Source: Methanocorpusculum sp. (GTDB lineage Archaea > Halobacteriota > Methanomicrobia > Methanomicrobiales > Methanocorpusculaceae). Taken from it: DNA of 39,572 nucleotides. The notes beneath the pieces were generated by a model. That model saw nothing but the letters and a program-made list of their open reading frames with translations. It searched no databases and was not told the origin of the DNA. A program made the position numbers and the translations under genes. How positions within the stretch are numbered: the first letter of the stretch is position 1; every line of letters starts with the position of its first letter. The stretch lies in assembly GCA_017387505.1 (NCBI GenBank), contig JAFOFB010000012.1:1-39572 (forward strand), read 5' to 3'. Positions 16,352-25,810 of the stretch are shown here, one piece after another.

Positions 16352-17461
16352 ATGTTTGAAGGACTGAAGAGAGTTCTCGGTCTGGGTAAGAAAAAGAAGG
16401 AAGAAACTCCTGTTTTAGAGGAATTACCCGCACCAGAAACTCCGATTACCGAAACCAAAATAGAAGAAGCAGCCCCTGCCCCGTCCGCGGCACCAGCACC
16501 GGCTGTACCAAAACAGGAACCAACCCCTGCCCCGGAGCCGGAAATTGAAGAGGAAGATGAAGTCAAGCGTCCAAGCATCTTCTCCCGCTTAAAGACCTTA
16601 GTCGTCGAACGCGAATTTGTCCTCTCCGAAAAGGACATCGAAGAAACCCTCTTCGACTTACAGATGGTCCTCCTCGAAGCAGACGTTGCATATCCTGTCG
16701 CTGAAGCGATTACCGAGCACATGAAAAAAGAGCTCGTTGGAACTCACCGCAAAATGTTCGACTCCGCAGACAAGGTTGTAACCGAAGCACTCAAACACGC
16801 AATCGAGAACGTCTTAGGTGACGGATTTGACCTCGTACAATACATCAATACTCACGAGAAACCTGTCAAAATTCTCTTCACCGGCGTCAACGGAACAGGA
16901 AAGACCACCTCTGTCGCAAAAATCGCAGCCCTTCTCCAGTCCCAGGGGCTGTCTGTAGTTGTCGGAGCAGGCGACACATTCAGAGCCGGAGCAATCGAGC
17001 AGATTCGCGTACACTGTGACAGATTAGGCGTCAAACTCATCGCTCACCAGGAAGGAGCAGACCCGTCTGCTGTTCTTTTCGATACCGTAAACTACGCAAA
17101 AGCACACAACACAGATGTAGTTCTCGCAGACTCTGCCGGACGTTTCCACAACAGAGTAAACCTCATGAACCAGCTTGACAAAATCAATCGTGTCATGAAG
17201 CCGGATTTAGTTTTCTACGTCGACGAAGCAGTCGCCGGAAACGATGCAGTCATCCGTGCAGAAGAGTTCGAAAAGACAGTTTCCACTGATGGTGTCATCT
17301 TAACCAAGGTTGACATGGACCCGAAGGGAGGAGCGGCTATCTCCATCGCCTATACAATCGGAAAGCCTCTCGTGTTCCTTGGTGTCGGACAGGAATACAC
17401 CGACATGAAACCGTTTACCCCGTCTCTTATCATTGACGAAATCTTCGGAGATGATAACTGA
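16352..17461 (+). CDS. ftsY: Signal recognition particle receptor FtsY
   Basis: A 369-residue SRP GTPase. It has a Pro/Ala/Glu-rich N-terminal segment (about 20-70) that likely contacts the membrane, then the four-helix N domain and the G domain. G motifs: [13 protein letters not shown] (P-loop), [16 protein letters not shown] (Ser instead of the common Thr of DTAGR), [12 protein letters not shown] and [14 protein letters not shown]. It receives SRP-ribosome complexes and passes nascent membrane proteins to Sec. The stop TGA shares its last base with the srp54 ATG, so the receptor and the SRP GTPase are made together. TATA-like ATTTATAG lies about 30 bases upstream. Confidence 0.97.
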   Translation: MFEGLKRVLGLGKKKKEETPVLEELPAPETPITETKIEEAAPAPSAAPAPAVPKQEPTPAPEPEIEEEDEVKRPSIFSRLKTLVVEREFVLSEKDIEETLFDLQMVLLEADVAYPVAEAITEHMKKELVGTHRKMFDSADKVVTEALKHAIENVLGDGFDLVQYINTHEKPVKILFTGVNGTGKTTSVAKIAALLQSQGLSVVVGAGDTFRAGAIEQIRVHCDRLGVKLIAHQEGADPSAVLFDTVNYAKAHNTDVVLADSAGRFHNRVNLMNQLDKINRVMKPDLVFYVDEAVAGNDAVIRAEEFEKTVSTDGVILTKVDMDPKGGAAISIAYTIGKPLVFLGVGQEYTDMKPFTPSLIIDEIFGDDN

Positions 17462-18801
17462 TGGTTCTCGACAACCTCTCCAACTCCTTAAAGGACGCAA
17501 TGAAGAAGCTTGCGGGAAAGACGGTCATTGACCGTGCCGCAGTCGATGAACTTGTCCGCGACTTACAGCGTGCTCTTCTCTCATCTGATGTCAACGTCAA
17601 GCTCGTCATGCAGCTTTCCCAGTCGATTAAGTCCCGTGCACTCGCTGAAGACCTTCCAAAGGGCATGAATGCGAGAGAACATGTTCTCCGCATAGTTTAT
17701 CAGGAGTTAGTCGGTCTCGTTGGAAAAGAGGCAGACTTCGCGCTTCGTCCGCAGAAAATCTTAATGGCAGGTCTTCAGGGTTCCGGTAAGACCACCACCA
17801 CCGGAAAGCTCTGCCGCTACTTCCAGAGAAAGGGTCTCAAAGTCGCCGCCATCGGAGCAGATAACTTCCGTCCGGGAGCATTCGCACAGCTTGAGACGCT
17901 CTGTAAAAAGATGAACGTCCCATGCTACGGTGATCCGATGGAAAAGGACGCCGTCAAGATTGTCCGCGACGGTCTTGAGGCATTAAAGGACAATGAGGTT
18001 ATCATCGTCGATACCGCAGGACGTCACGCATTAGAGGACGATTTAATCGATGAGATTGCTCAGATTAATGACTTCTTACACCCTGACCACCGCTGGCTCG
18101 TTATCGACGCGGCTATCGGTCAGGCTGCCCGCGAGCAGGCAAGAAGATTCCACGAAGCTATCGGAATCGACGGTGTAATCGTTACCAAGATGGATGGTAC
18201 CGCAAAAGGAGGAGGTGCGATGTCTGCCGTTGCCGAGACTCAGTCAGGTATCGTCTTCATCGGAGAAGGAGAGACCATCGATGACCTCGAGAAGTTCGAA
18301 CCGAATGGATTCATCTCCCGTCTCCTTGGAATGGGTGACCTCAAGGCCTTAGTCGAGAAGGCTGAGGAGTCAATCGATGCAGAAGACGTTGATGTCAACG
18401 CAATGCTTCGCGGCAAGTTCTCGTTAAACGACATGTACAAACAGCTCGAAGCGGTTCAGAAGATGGGTCCTTTAAAGCAGGTCATGTCCATGCTTCCGCT
18501 TGGAGGCATGAAGCTTCCAACCGAAGCACTTGACGGAACTGCTGAAAAGATGAAGCGGTTTAGAATCATAATGGATTCCATGACTCCGCAGGAGTTAGAC
18601 GAGCCGTCTTTAATCAACACTTCCCGCATGATTCGTGTTGCAAAGGGTTCGGGAACTTCTCTTGAGGAGGTCCGCGACCTTATGAAATACTATAAGATGA
18701 TGCAGAAAACCCTCAAAGGCTTCCGCGGAAACCGCATGGCCATGGGTAAAATGATGAAACAGATGCAGAAAGGCGGAATGGGACCAATGGGTCCTATGTA
18801 A
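17461..18801 (+). CDS. srp54: Signal recognition particle 54 kDa protein
   Basis: A 446-residue SRP54. N domain (1-90), then G domain with [14 protein letters not shown] (P-loop), [38 protein letters not shown] and [16 protein letters not shown]. The Met-rich M domain (about 300-446) has [13 protein letters not shown] and ends in a Met/Gly-rich tail; it binds 7S RNA and signal sequences. The start overlaps the ftsY stop by one base (TGATG). A short TTTTTAA tract follows the stop codon. Confidence 0.98.
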   Translation: MVLDNLSNSLKDAMKKLAGKTVIDRAAVDELVRDLQRALLSSDVNVKLVMQLSQSIKSRALAEDLPKGMNAREHVLRIVYQELVGLVGKEADFALRPQKILMAGLQGSGKTTTTGKLCRYFQRKGLKVAAIGADNFRPGAFAQLETLCKKMNVPCYGDPMEKDAVKIVRDGLEALKDNEVIIVDTAGRHALEDDLIDEIAQINDFLHPDHRWLVIDAAIGQAAREQARRFHEAIGIDGVIVTKMDGTAKGGGAMSAVAETQSGIVFIGEGETIDDLEKFEPNGFISRLLGMGDLKALVEKAEESIDAEDVDVNAMLRGKFSLNDMYKQLEAVQKMGPLKQVMSMLPLGGMKLPTEALDGTAEKMKRFRIIMDSMTPQELDEPSLINTSRMIRVAKGSGTSLEEVRDLMKYYKMMQKTLKGFRGNRMAMGKMMKQMQKGGMGPMGPM

Positions 18802-18828
18802 ATTCTTTTTAACTATTAAACCTGCCCC

Positions 18829-19668
18829 TTACTCACCTTTCTTCGCGATAAATTCCCTCTCCGCGAACAGATATTCCTGAGCATACCCTGCATACTTTCC
18901 GAAATGCTCTCTTGCATATCCTGCCGCCTTTTCATATGAGAGCTTCTTCTCTGAACCAATATACCGCGTTCTAAAAATCCGCTCCATCCAGACATCTATC
19001 GGGACTGCCTCGTACTTCTCGAAAGCAAAGAGCAGAACACAGTCCGCAACCTTTGGTCCAACGCCTGGAAGGGACATCAGTTTGCGCTTTGCATCCTTAT
19101 AGTCCATCGAAAAAATCTCATCCGCCCAGTCTGGATTTTCTGCGGCATATGCTGATGCCCCGCAGATGTATTTATCGCGGTATCCGACTTTGCAGAGCCT
19201 GATGTTTTCCGGCGATTCGCATGCTAAATCCTTCGGGTTCGGGAACGTGTAGAAAGTCATCCCGTCCATTTCCAACGGTCGTCCGTAGGTTTTTGCGAGA
19301 TTTTCAATTCTCATCTGGATTCCCGGGATGTTTGCACATGTCGCACAGATGTATGAAATAAGGCACTCGAATGTCGGCTGTCTGTGAAGCCGCAGGCCTC
19401 TGCATGAAGATACCGCAGAGTGAATCAGGTCATCGCGGTCAACATCTGATAAGATATCATCCAAGGGCACATCCAGTCCAAAGTATCTGATAAGGTCTGC
19501 CTCGGATGCACCATCGTATAAGAGCACATCTCCTTCCTGCTTCACCTTCCAGACAGCATCTCCCACCGGAGCGTACCAGAATTCGCCTATTTTTCTCCAT
19601 CTAAAGGACTGACCGCAGGAAACCGAGAGGTCAAGATTGAAGGGAACAGTGAGTTTTAGAGACTGCAT
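18829..19668 (-). CDS. ogg: 8-oxoguanine DNA glycosylase/AP lyase (OGG1-like)
   Basis: A 279-residue protein of the HhH-GPD superfamily. The N-terminal OGG domain has CGQSFRW, and the helix-hairpin-helix is LMSLPGVGPKVADCVLLFA (about 197-215). The catalytic Lys is at about 206 and the GPD Asp in VPIDVWMERIF at about 225. It removes 8-oxoguanine from DNA and can nick the AP site. It is the last gene of the hps-rraA/TPR/ogg operon, starting one base after the TPR stop codon. Length fits the OGG1 family rather than the shorter Ogg2 or AGOG types. Confidence 0.92.
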   Translation of the reverse strand: MQSLKLTVPFNLDLSVSCGQSFRWRKIGEFWYAPVGDAVWKVKQEGDVLLYDGASEADLIRYFGLDVPLDDILSDVDRDDLIHSAVSSCRGLRLHRQPTFECLISYICATCANIPGIQMRIENLAKTYGRPLEMDGMTFYTFPNPKDLACESPENIRLCKVGYRDKYICGASAYAAENPDWADEIFSMDYKDAKRKLMSLPGVGPKVADCVLLFAFEKYEAVPIDVWMERIFRTRYIGSEKKLSYEKAAGYAREHFGKYAGYAQEYLFAEREFIAKKGE

Positions 19669-19669
19669 C

Positions 19670-20452
19670 TTACTTCATGCCCTTTACAGCAACGAGATTT
19701 GCCTTGTAGGACTTCTCCTTCGGGTTCAGCTTCATAGCCTGCTGGAATGCACGAACAGCCCCTTCGCTGTCGCCCGAGTATGCAAATGCCGAGCCTAAAA
19801 GACTCCATGCCTCGTCATCTTCCGGCGTCATCTCGATTAGTTTCTGCGCCGCAGAAAGGCCTGCCTCAAAATTCTGAAGACGGAGGCTTATGTTTGCTTT
19901 CATCTTTAAGACACGCGGGTCGCTGTTATCTGCCTCGTCTAAGGCGGCGCGGGCTTCATCCCCATTGCCCAGCAGAAGCAGAGCATGTGCTTTGTGGAGG
20001 AATGCCGCTGTGTATGAAGGGTCGATGGATAATGCTGCCTCTGCCGCCTCCAAGGCCTCTGCCGGCTCCTGAGAGAAAATCAGATACGCCGCCTTGTTGG
20101 ACAAAAGAAGCGGAGAGTGCGGGTTGATTGTTACAGCCTCAGAGATTACCTCTGCGGCTTCTGCGAAGTGCTTCATCTCGGCAAGCATTCTGGCACGCTC
20201 TGCCGGGAAGCGGAAGTCTGACGGAAACATCTTTGATGCTGTAAGATAGCATCCAAGAGCGGCGTTTTTATCTCCGCTCTTCTCAAAGAGAAGGCCTACA
20301 TTGAACCAGACATCAGAAACCTCAGGTCTGAGTTTCAGCGACTCCTGATAACAGTAGATAGCACCTTTATTGTCTCCTGCCTCCATTCTCTCTGCCGCCT
20401 CCTTGCACCAGAGAACAGGGTCAGACGGGTTTGCAACTTTTGGCTTTCTCAT
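19670..20452 (-). CDS. TPR-repeat protein
   Basis: A 260-residue all-helical protein with about six tetratricopeptide repeats of 34 residues; for example one starts VWFNVGLLFEKSGDKNAALG and another has AWSLLGSAFAYSGDSEGAVR. There is no signal peptide or membrane segment, so it should act in the cytoplasm as a protein-binding scaffold. I chose the ATG at 20452, which makes a four-base ATGA overlap with the upstream gene and has GGGAG before it; the GTG at 20464 would give a longer overlap. Partners are unknown; the operon links it to a formaldehyde-fixing enzyme and a DNA glycosylase, with no obvious common theme. Confidence 0.9.
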   Translation of the reverse strand: MRKPKVANPSDPVLWCKEAAERMEAGDNKGAIYCYQESLKLRPEVSDVWFNVGLLFEKSGDKNAALGCYLTASKMFPSDFRFPAERARMLAEMKHFAEAAEVISEAVTINPHSPLLLSNKAAYLIFSQEPAEALEAAEAALSIDPSYTAAFLHKAHALLLLGNGDEARAALDEADNSDPRVLKMKANISLRLQNFEAGLSAAQKLIEMTPEDDEAWSLLGSAFAYSGDSEGAVRAFQQAMKLNPKEKSYKANLVAVKGMK

Positions 20453-21729
20453 TTCTTCTCCCACCTCAGAAGCTGAGAGAGTGAACCAAGCGTTCCTCCT
20501 CTTCGAATCTCCTCTCTCACGCGTATTTCGGTCTTGTAAATCTCGTGAGCACGGCGGGCCACCTCGTATGCACGCTCACGCGGGATGACAACAATTCCGG
20601 AAAGGTCTCCGATAATCCAGTCTCCGGGGCGGACCGGCTGTCCGCAGCAGGTAATCTCTGCGTTGATTTCACCAAAGCCCTTCGGCTCTCCTGCGTTTGG
20701 CTGAATTGCCTTTGCATAGACCGGGATGTCGAGTTCGATGATGTCATCCCAGTCGCGAACTGCTCCGTCGATGATGATTCCGGCAACTCCGCGGTTGATT
20801 GCAGAACGGGTTGCAAGCTCACCCCACGGGGCAATGTCGCATCTCTCGCTGTTGTTGATGACTAAGACATCTCCTTTCTCGCAGACATCGATTGCCTGGA
20901 CCGGCTTTGACCAGTCTCCTCCAAATGTCTGGACTGTCACAGCCTTTCCAACCATCTTCTTTGGAACGTGGCGTGCATAGATTCCAGACATTGCCCCCTT
21001 TCTATATAGAGCGTCGGTTACGTGCGGGGCTGAGACTTCATTTAAGATTTCGCGGATTTCATCGTCCACTGTCTTTGTCTTCGGCTTTGCAGCGGCAGGT
21101 GAATCAATCGCCTCACGGACAGCGCGGGCTGCTGTCTCAACGTCTGCCGCCTTTACAATTCCTGCTCCAACGATTACAATATCTGCCCCTGCTGCGGCTG
21201 CTGCGGCTGCTGTTTCCGCGTTCAGACCTCCGGCTGCTGCAACCTTTACGCCAAGTCCGCTGATTTCGGATAAAATATCGAGCGGGTTTTTACCCTCCAT
21301 CTGCTGGTCGATTCCAACGTGGGCATTGATGATGTGAACACCCATGTCTGCGAGTTGTTTTGCACGTCCTGCGACATCTGCTACGTTCATCATATCTGCC
21401 ATCAGTTCAACGCCGTAGAGCGAAGCCCCGCGAAGAGCGTCTGCGATTACTGCATCATCAGCGGATGCTAAGATGCATACTACATCTGCTCCTGCCTTTG
21501 CCGCCATCTCAACCTCGAGGCCTCCTGTATCCGAGGTTTTCAGGTCAGCGATAATTTTGTGGTTCGGAAACTCTTTGGCGAGCTCTCGAACAGCGTTCAT
21601 TCCCTCGCTTTTGATTAAGGGAGTGCCCGCTTCTATCCAATCGGTTCCGCCGAGAACAGCTTCGCGGGCTATCTGCATTGCACGCGACAGTTCGGTTAAA
21701 TCCAGTGCTGTCTGGAGGATTGTATTCAT
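20449..21729 (-). CDS. Bifunctional 3-hexulose-6-phosphate synthase / RraA-like protein
   Basis: A 426-residue fusion. Residues 1-210 are an OMP-decarboxylase-family barrel like hexulose-6-phosphate synthase: ALDLT, GGTDWIEAGTPLI, IIADLKTSDTGG, HVGIDQQMEG, AAAGGLN and IVIVGAGIVKA. In archaea without a pentose phosphate pathway this activity makes ribulose 5-phosphate (and formaldehyde) from hexulose 6-phosphate. Residues about 225-426 are RraA-like: APHVTDALYRKG, GDVLVINN, GELATRSAINRGVAGIIIDG and AVRD. That half belongs to a family with metal-dependent aldolase and decarboxylase members; its role here is unproven. The fusion is known from methanogens. It heads the operon with the TPR and ogg genes. 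Confidence 0.92.
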   Translation of the reverse strand: MNTILQTALDLTELSRAMQIAREAVLGGTDWIEAGTPLIKSEGMNAVRELAKEFPNHKIIADLKTSDTGGLEVEMAAKAGADVVCILASADDAVIADALRGASLYGVELMADMMNVADVAGRAKQLADMGVHIINAHVGIDQQMEGKNPLDILSEISGLGVKVAAAGGLNAETAAAAAAAGADIVIVGAGIVKAADVETAARAVREAIDSPAAAKPKTKTVDDEIREILNEVSAPHVTDALYRKGAMSGIYARHVPKKMVGKAVTVQTFGGDWSKPVQAIDVCEKGDVLVINNSERCDIAPWGELATRSAINRGVAGIIIDGAVRDWDDIIELDIPVYAKAIQPNAGEPKGFGEINAEITCCGQPVRPGDWIIGDLSGIVVIPRERAYEVARRAHEIYKTEIRVREEIRRGGTLGSLSQLLRWEKK

Positions 21730-21791
21730 GAGATAATATTAGGGCGTAATTCTTATACACTTTCCGCCCGTGTGACTTGAAAAAAGAGAGG

Positions 21792-22730
21792 TTATTCTTC
21801 TTCCGCCGGCTCTTCCTTTGGAAGGCCTGCTTCGTAGAACTTCATCGCAAGCTCATCAAAGACACTCACTCTCTCAAGGCCTCTTAGAAGTTCTGATGGA
21901 AGGGACTCGATTCCAAATCTTGCGCCCGCAAAAGCTCCGCAGAGCATTGTAATTGTTCCTGCATTTCCGCCAACTGTAACCGCCGCCGCTAGGAGTTCTT
22001 CTGGGACATAGAATCTCTTGCAGAGGAAAGCGGCCATTGGAAGCGTCTGATATACCGAAGACGAAGTCCCGATAACTGCCGCTGCCTCATCTACACTCAT
22101 GCCTGATGCTTCGAAGCGGTATGCACTCTGAAGTCTTGTAAAAAGCTCTGCATCCATATTCTGTGCCGCAGAATCCAGAGCTGAAAATGCCGCGTTTACG
22201 TCATGTGTCTCGATTAAAGTATTGAGCATCAGGGCAAATCCGAGAGTTGCCGCATGCGATGCGTTATGGGTATGGGTTATACAGCAGACAGGAATTAACG
22301 CCTTTGCCATCTCGCGTCGGTCTTTGAATGCGAGAGCGAATGGAACAGCAAGGCTCATGCATCCGGCGGATTCAGAGTTTACGCCGGACTCGATAAGATT
22401 ATTTGAGCTCTCCATTCTCTTGCATGCCGCAAAAAGTACGCCGTCAGGATATCTGAATTTATTGAGAGAGTATGTTCTAAGAAGCTCTTTTGCATACTCA
22501 TCCTGATTGAATGTGCCGTCTTTTAAGCATCTTGCGGCCATTAAAATAATCTGACCGTCATCGGTATATTGTCCCGGGAGGAGGTTGTGGTTCGGGTGAC
22601 CGCGGTAAGCTCTTCCAAATGCCGGAGCGCTAAGTCTTCCAAGCCGTCTTGCCGGAAGCGTCTCATACGGCATCCCAAGGGCATCGCCTAAAACTGCCCC
22701 GAGAAGGCATCCCCTGTAGGTATTCAGCAT
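21792..22730 (-). CDS. ADP-ribosylglycohydrolase family protein with altered C-terminal metal motif
   Basis: A 312-residue protein of the ADP-ribosylglycohydrolase (DraG/ARH) fold: RGCLLGAVLGDALGMPYE at the start, YTDDGQIIL (T56-D57-D58, metal ligands) and CITHTHNASHAATLG near 150. The usual C-terminal motif GGDxDT is here GGNAGT (244-249), so two Asp ligands of the dimetal site are lost. It may be inactive as a hydrolase, bind ADP-ribose only, or use a different site. The start codon at 22730 lies inside a 48-bp sequence that is repeated 117 bases upstream. Confidence 0.85.
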   Translation of the reverse strand: MLNTYRGCLLGAVLGDALGMPYETLPARRLGRLSAPAFGRAYRGHPNHNLLPGQYTDDGQIILMAARCLKDGTFNQDEYAKELLRTYSLNKFRYPDGVLFAACKRMESSNNLIESGVNSESAGCMSLAVPFALAFKDRREMAKALIPVCCITHTHNASHAATLGFALMLNTLIETHDVNAAFSALDSAAQNMDAELFTRLQSAYRFEASGMSVDEAAAVIGTSSSVYQTLPMAAFLCKRFYVPEELLAAAVTVGGNAGTITMLCGAFAGARFGIESLPSELLRGLERVSVFDELAMKFYEAGLPKEEPAEEE

Positions 22731-22890
22731 ACTAAATTTATTTGTCTTTTATTATTGATTATTTTGCCGCGGGTTTTACGCTAACCTTGGGGCTAAGGCT
22801 TTAGCCGCATGCCCCCTAGGCGTCGCGGGGATCTGGGCGTTTAGCATACTAAATTTATTTGTCTTTTATTATTGATTATTTTGCCGCGGG
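22726..22890. repeat. 48-bp perfect direct repeat flanking a 69-bp hairpin insert
   Basis: A 48-base sequence at 22726-22773 is repeated exactly at 22843-22890. Copy 1 carries the start codon and AT-rich promoter of the ADP-ribosylglycohydrolase-like gene. The 69 bases between are GC-rich and self-complementary: GGCTAA/TTAGCC (22791-22796 with 22801-22806), flanked by CCTTGGGGC and GCCCCCTAGG. From the ATG of copy 2 the minus strand reads a 23-codon frame starting MLNAQ, while the true gene starts MLNTY. This looks like an insertion or local duplication that left a second promoter and a short upstream reading frame. Confidence 0.8.
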
Positions 22891-22956
22891 ATAAGAAGTT
22901 ATAACTACGCCCTCTCGCGGCACAATAATCAGTCAGGAAGAACATACTATTACATC

Positions 22957-23793
22957 ATGAACTGGTATGGGGAATCCGGCTCTTACTCAATCGATGTAAG
23001 CGAAGCTTCAGAAAGGGTCCGGAAAAATACTGACAACGCTCCAAAAAAGCTCTGCGACTGGACAGAGCTTAAAGATGCAGGGCTTGTATCATCAAGAGCT
23101 GAATATATCGCATCTGTTCGAGCTGTTGCCTCTTCGATGGCAGAAGAAGGAATCGCCGCCTCTCTTTCAGAAAAGGACACTGACCTTCTGCAGATGGTAC
23201 GCATGCTCGATGAACTTGATGAGGTCATCAACCTCTTAACAGAACGTCTTACCGAGTGGTACCAGTCAACAACCCCCGACTCATCCAGAAAATACAATAA
23301 AGCCGCATCAAAGAAGTTCATACAGACCGTTGCAAAATCAAAGAACCCTTCAATGAAACAGGTTGCCCGCGAGATTTTATCGCTTACAAATCTTCGAACC
23401 CAGCTCATGAAGGATGTATCACGCAAGGCAGATGAGGTAATCCCTAATATGAGTGCCTTAGTTGGAGGACTTGTCGCCGCCCGCTTAGTCTCACGTGCAG
23501 GCGGACTTACCCTTATCTCGCGGATGGCGGCATCTTCGATCCAGGTTCTTGGAGCAGAGTCGGCATTATTTTCCCATATCAGAGCCGGCACTCCGTCCCC
23601 GAAGCACGGCTTAATTTTCCAGCACAGAAGAGTTCACAACGCCCCGCGTGATGTAAGAGGAAAACTTGCAAGAATTTTAGCATCCAAGCTTGCAATCGCC
23701 GCCCGTCTCGATGCGTTCCGCGGAGAACTTGACGAGGCTTTTCTTGCTGATGCGAACGAAAAGATTGACAAAATCATGGAGGTTTCCAAATGA
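22957..23793 (+). CDS. C/D box RNP protein Nop5 (Nop56/58-like)
   Basis: A 278-residue archaeal Nop5. It has the coiled-coil region (about 90-170) and the Nop domain: VGGLVAARLVSRAGGLTLIS, GAESALFSHIRAGTPSPKHG then LIFQHRRVHNAPRDVRGKLA, which binds L7Ae-kink-turn RNA. It links fibrillarin to C/D guide RNAs for 2'-O-methylation of rRNA and tRNA. Its ATG-overlapping neighbour is fibrillarin (ATGA), the standard pair. At 278 residues it is short; the N-terminal fibrillarin-binding part (about 1-90) is reduced compared with Nop5 proteins of about 400 residues. Confidence 0.93.
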   Translation: MNWYGESGSYSIDVSEASERVRKNTDNAPKKLCDWTELKDAGLVSSRAEYIASVRAVASSMAEEGIAASLSEKDTDLLQMVRMLDELDEVINLLTERLTEWYQSTTPDSSRKYNKAASKKFIQTVAKSKNPSMKQVAREILSLTNLRTQLMKDVSRKADEVIPNMSALVGGLVAARLVSRAGGLTLISRMAASSIQVLGAESALFSHIRAGTPSPKHGLIFQHRRVHNAPRDVRGKLARILASKLAIAARLDAFRGELDEAFLADANEKIDKIMEVSK

Positions 23794-24389
23794 AGGATAT
23801 CAGGGGAACTCTGGTCTCTGAAGGTGCAGGCGGCGTTTACGGAGAACGTATGCTTGAGGGATGCCGTGTCTGGGACCCGTACAGAAGCAAGCTCTCAGCA
23901 CTCTGGTATCTCGACAAGACAACCGACCTGAAAAAAGACGAAGTGGTTCTCTACTTAGGAGCGGCCAATGGAACGACTGTTTCCCACGTTGCAGACTACA
24001 CCGAGTGTGTCTATGCAGTCGAGTTCGCCCCGCGTCCGATGCAGGACTTACTCGCAGTATCTGCCCGCCGCAAAAACATCATCCCAATATATGGTGATGC
24101 CACAAGACCGAAGGAGTATGCAGCACTTTTAGAGCCTTCTGACATGGTTTACATGGATGTGGCTCAGCCAAATCAGGCAGGAATTGCAATCCGCCACCTT
24201 CCATTCCTGAAAAAGGGTGGAAGACTTATTCTGATGCTAAAGACAAGATCAGTCGACATCAGAAAAACACCCGAAGAGGTCTTTGCAGAGAGCTGCGCCG
24301 AGCTTGAAGCGGCAGGGCTTACAATCGAAAAGAGCCTCTGGCTTAATCCATATCACATCGACCACGCGGCAATCGTCTGCCGCAAATAA
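23790..24389 (+). CDS. flpA: Fibrillarin-like 2'-O-methyltransferase
   Basis: A 199-residue SAM-dependent methyltransferase that lacks the eukaryotic Gly/Arg-rich domain. The AdoMet motif is VLYLGAANGTTVSHVADY (about 48-65), followed by VYAVEFAPRPMQDL, IYGDATRP, DMVYMDVAQPNQ and LMLKTRSVD. It methylates RNA ribose sites selected by C/D guide RNAs, with Nop5 and L7Ae. Translation is coupled to nop5 by a four-base overlap, with GGAGG just before the ATG. Confidence 0.97.
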   Translation: MKDIRGTLVSEGAGGVYGERMLEGCRVWDPYRSKLSALWYLDKTTDLKKDEVVLYLGAANGTTVSHVADYTECVYAVEFAPRPMQDLLAVSARRKNIIPIYGDATRPKEYAALLEPSDMVYMDVAQPNQAGIAIRHLPFLKKGGRLILMLKTRSVDIRKTPEEVFAESCAELEAAGLTIEKSLWLNPYHIDHAAIVCRK

Positions 24390-24520
24390 TACTTTTTTTC
24401 ACGTCTTCTTCGGGGTTATTAGGCAACTCTTAATAAGTATCACATCATATATGTAGGGTGCTAACGAGTAGCATGACACCTTGTGCCATACACACGTACA
24501 GCAAAGAGCAGGAATAAAAC
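24390..24520 (+). promoter_or_regulatory. Promoter and structured leader of the paaK operon
   Basis: After a T6 tract that could end the nop5-flpA transcript, CTTAATAAG (about 24429) and CATATATG (about 24446) are possible TATA boxes. The leader then has a small stem GCTA/TAGC around ACGAG, with GGT/ACC outside (24457-24481). A GGAA-type site precedes the ATG at 24521. The leader is longer than most in this window, so leader-based control is possible. Confidence 0.3.
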
Positions 24521-25807
24521 ATGTTTTGGAATGAAAAAATGGAGACCTTAAAGGGCAAAGACCTAAAAGAGCTCCAGCTAAAACGCCTCAAGGCAACCAT
24601 CAAACAGACTCAGAACGTAGGATTTTACAAACAGATGTTCAAAGAAGCAGGAATCACTCCTGACGACATCAAAACCTTAGATGACATCACCAAAATCCCG
24701 TTCACCAAAAAGGCAGACCTTCGCGGAGGATACCCGTTCGGCTTCTTAGCCGTACCAATGAATCAGATCAACCGTATCCACACAACATCCGGCACCACCG
24801 GAAAGCCGACTGTTGTCGCATACACCAAAAACGATCTTGCCGCATGGACTGAGCTTCTGGCAAGAAACTTCACGATGGTCGGCATCAAAGCAGGCGACAT
24901 CTTCCAGAACGCAGCAAACTATTCTTTATTCACCGGAGGCCTTGGCATCCACATGGGAGCCGAAGCCATCGGATGCGCTGTAGTCCCGTCCGGCGTTGGA
25001 AACACCAAACGCCAGATTGAAATGATTCAGGACTTCGGTGTAACTGCTCTCCACTGTACCCCAAGTTACGCCATGCACTTAACTGAAGTAGCCGAAGAGA
25101 TGAACGCTGACTTAAGCTCTCTTAAAATCGGATGCTTTGGTGCTGAAGCATGGTCTGACAACACAAGACGTGACCTTGAAAACCGTTTAGGCGTAAAAGC
25201 ATATGACAGCTACGGCATGAGCGAGCTTTTCGGCCCGGGAGTTGCCTTTGAATGTCAGGAACAGGACGGTCTTCACATCTGGCACGACAGCTACCTCGTC
25301 GAGATTATTGACCCCAAGACCGGAGAAACACTCGAAGCCGGCGAGAAAGGAGAACTCGTCGTAACACCGCTCGTCAAAGAAGCAATGCCTCTTCTTCGCT
25401 ACCGCACAGGAGACATCACCATGCTCATGGAAGATGATTGTGAATGCGGCAGAGGACAAAAGCTTGCCCGCTTCTTTGGAAGAAGCGATGATATGCTTAC
25501 GATTCGCGGAATCAATGTATTCCCAAGTCAGATTGAACACGTCTTAAAGAACATCCCGGACGTTGGAGACCAGTTCATGGTCTACATCGACAGAATCAAC
25601 CACCTTGACGAGATGACAATCGAAGTCGAGATGAGCAAATCTGTCTTCTCCGGCGAACTCCAGGACCTTTCAAGACTCCAGACAAAAATTATGAAGGCTC
25701 TGCAGGAGACGCTCACTATTCGTGCACGCGTCGAACTCAAAGAGCCGGGATCACTCCCACGCTTTGAAGGAAAAGCAAAACGTGTTATTGACCGCAGGAC
25801 GGTTTAA
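24521..25807 (+). CDS. paaK: Phenylacetate-CoA ligase (PaaK-type), first copy
   Basis: A 428-residue AMP-forming arylacetate-CoA ligase. Signature motifs: TTSGTTGKPTVVAYT (ATP phosphate loop), YGMSELFGPG, LLRYRTGDI, and the C-terminal MLTIRGINVFPSQIEHVL. Length and absence of an N-terminal extension fit PaaK. It activates phenylacetate, indoleacetate or related acids with ATP and CoA. It is followed 3 bases later by a second paralog and then a double-ACT protein. Together with iorAB in this window it suggests aryl-acid assimilation into aromatic amino acids. Substrate preference is not predictable. Confidence 0.93.
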   Translation: MFWNEKMETLKGKDLKELQLKRLKATIKQTQNVGFYKQMFKEAGITPDDIKTLDDITKIPFTKKADLRGGYPFGFLAVPMNQINRIHTTSGTTGKPTVVAYTKNDLAAWTELLARNFTMVGIKAGDIFQNAANYSLFTGGLGIHMGAEAIGCAVVPSGVGNTKRQIEMIQDFGVTALHCTPSYAMHLTEVAEEMNADLSSLKIGCFGAEAWSDNTRRDLENRLGVKAYDSYGMSELFGPGVAFECQEQDGLHIWHDSYLVEIIDPKTGETLEAGEKGELVVTPLVKEAMPLLRYRTGDITMLMEDDCECGRGQKLARFFGRSDDMLTIRGINVFPSQIEHVLKNIPDVGDQFMVYIDRINHLDEMTIEVEMSKSVFSGELQDLSRLQTKIMKALQETLTIRARVELKEPGSLPRFEGKAKRVIDRRTV

Positions 25808-25810
25808 AGT

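Noticed and set aside
16036-16722. 228-codon minus-strand frame
   Set aside because: It runs antisense through the hydrolase end and the ftsY start; Ser/Gly-rich composition is a shadow of the ftsY Pro/Ala/Glu region.
20726-21736. Several plus-strand frames opposite the hps-rraA gene
   Set aside because: They are shadows of a strongly coding minus-strand gene with clear domains.
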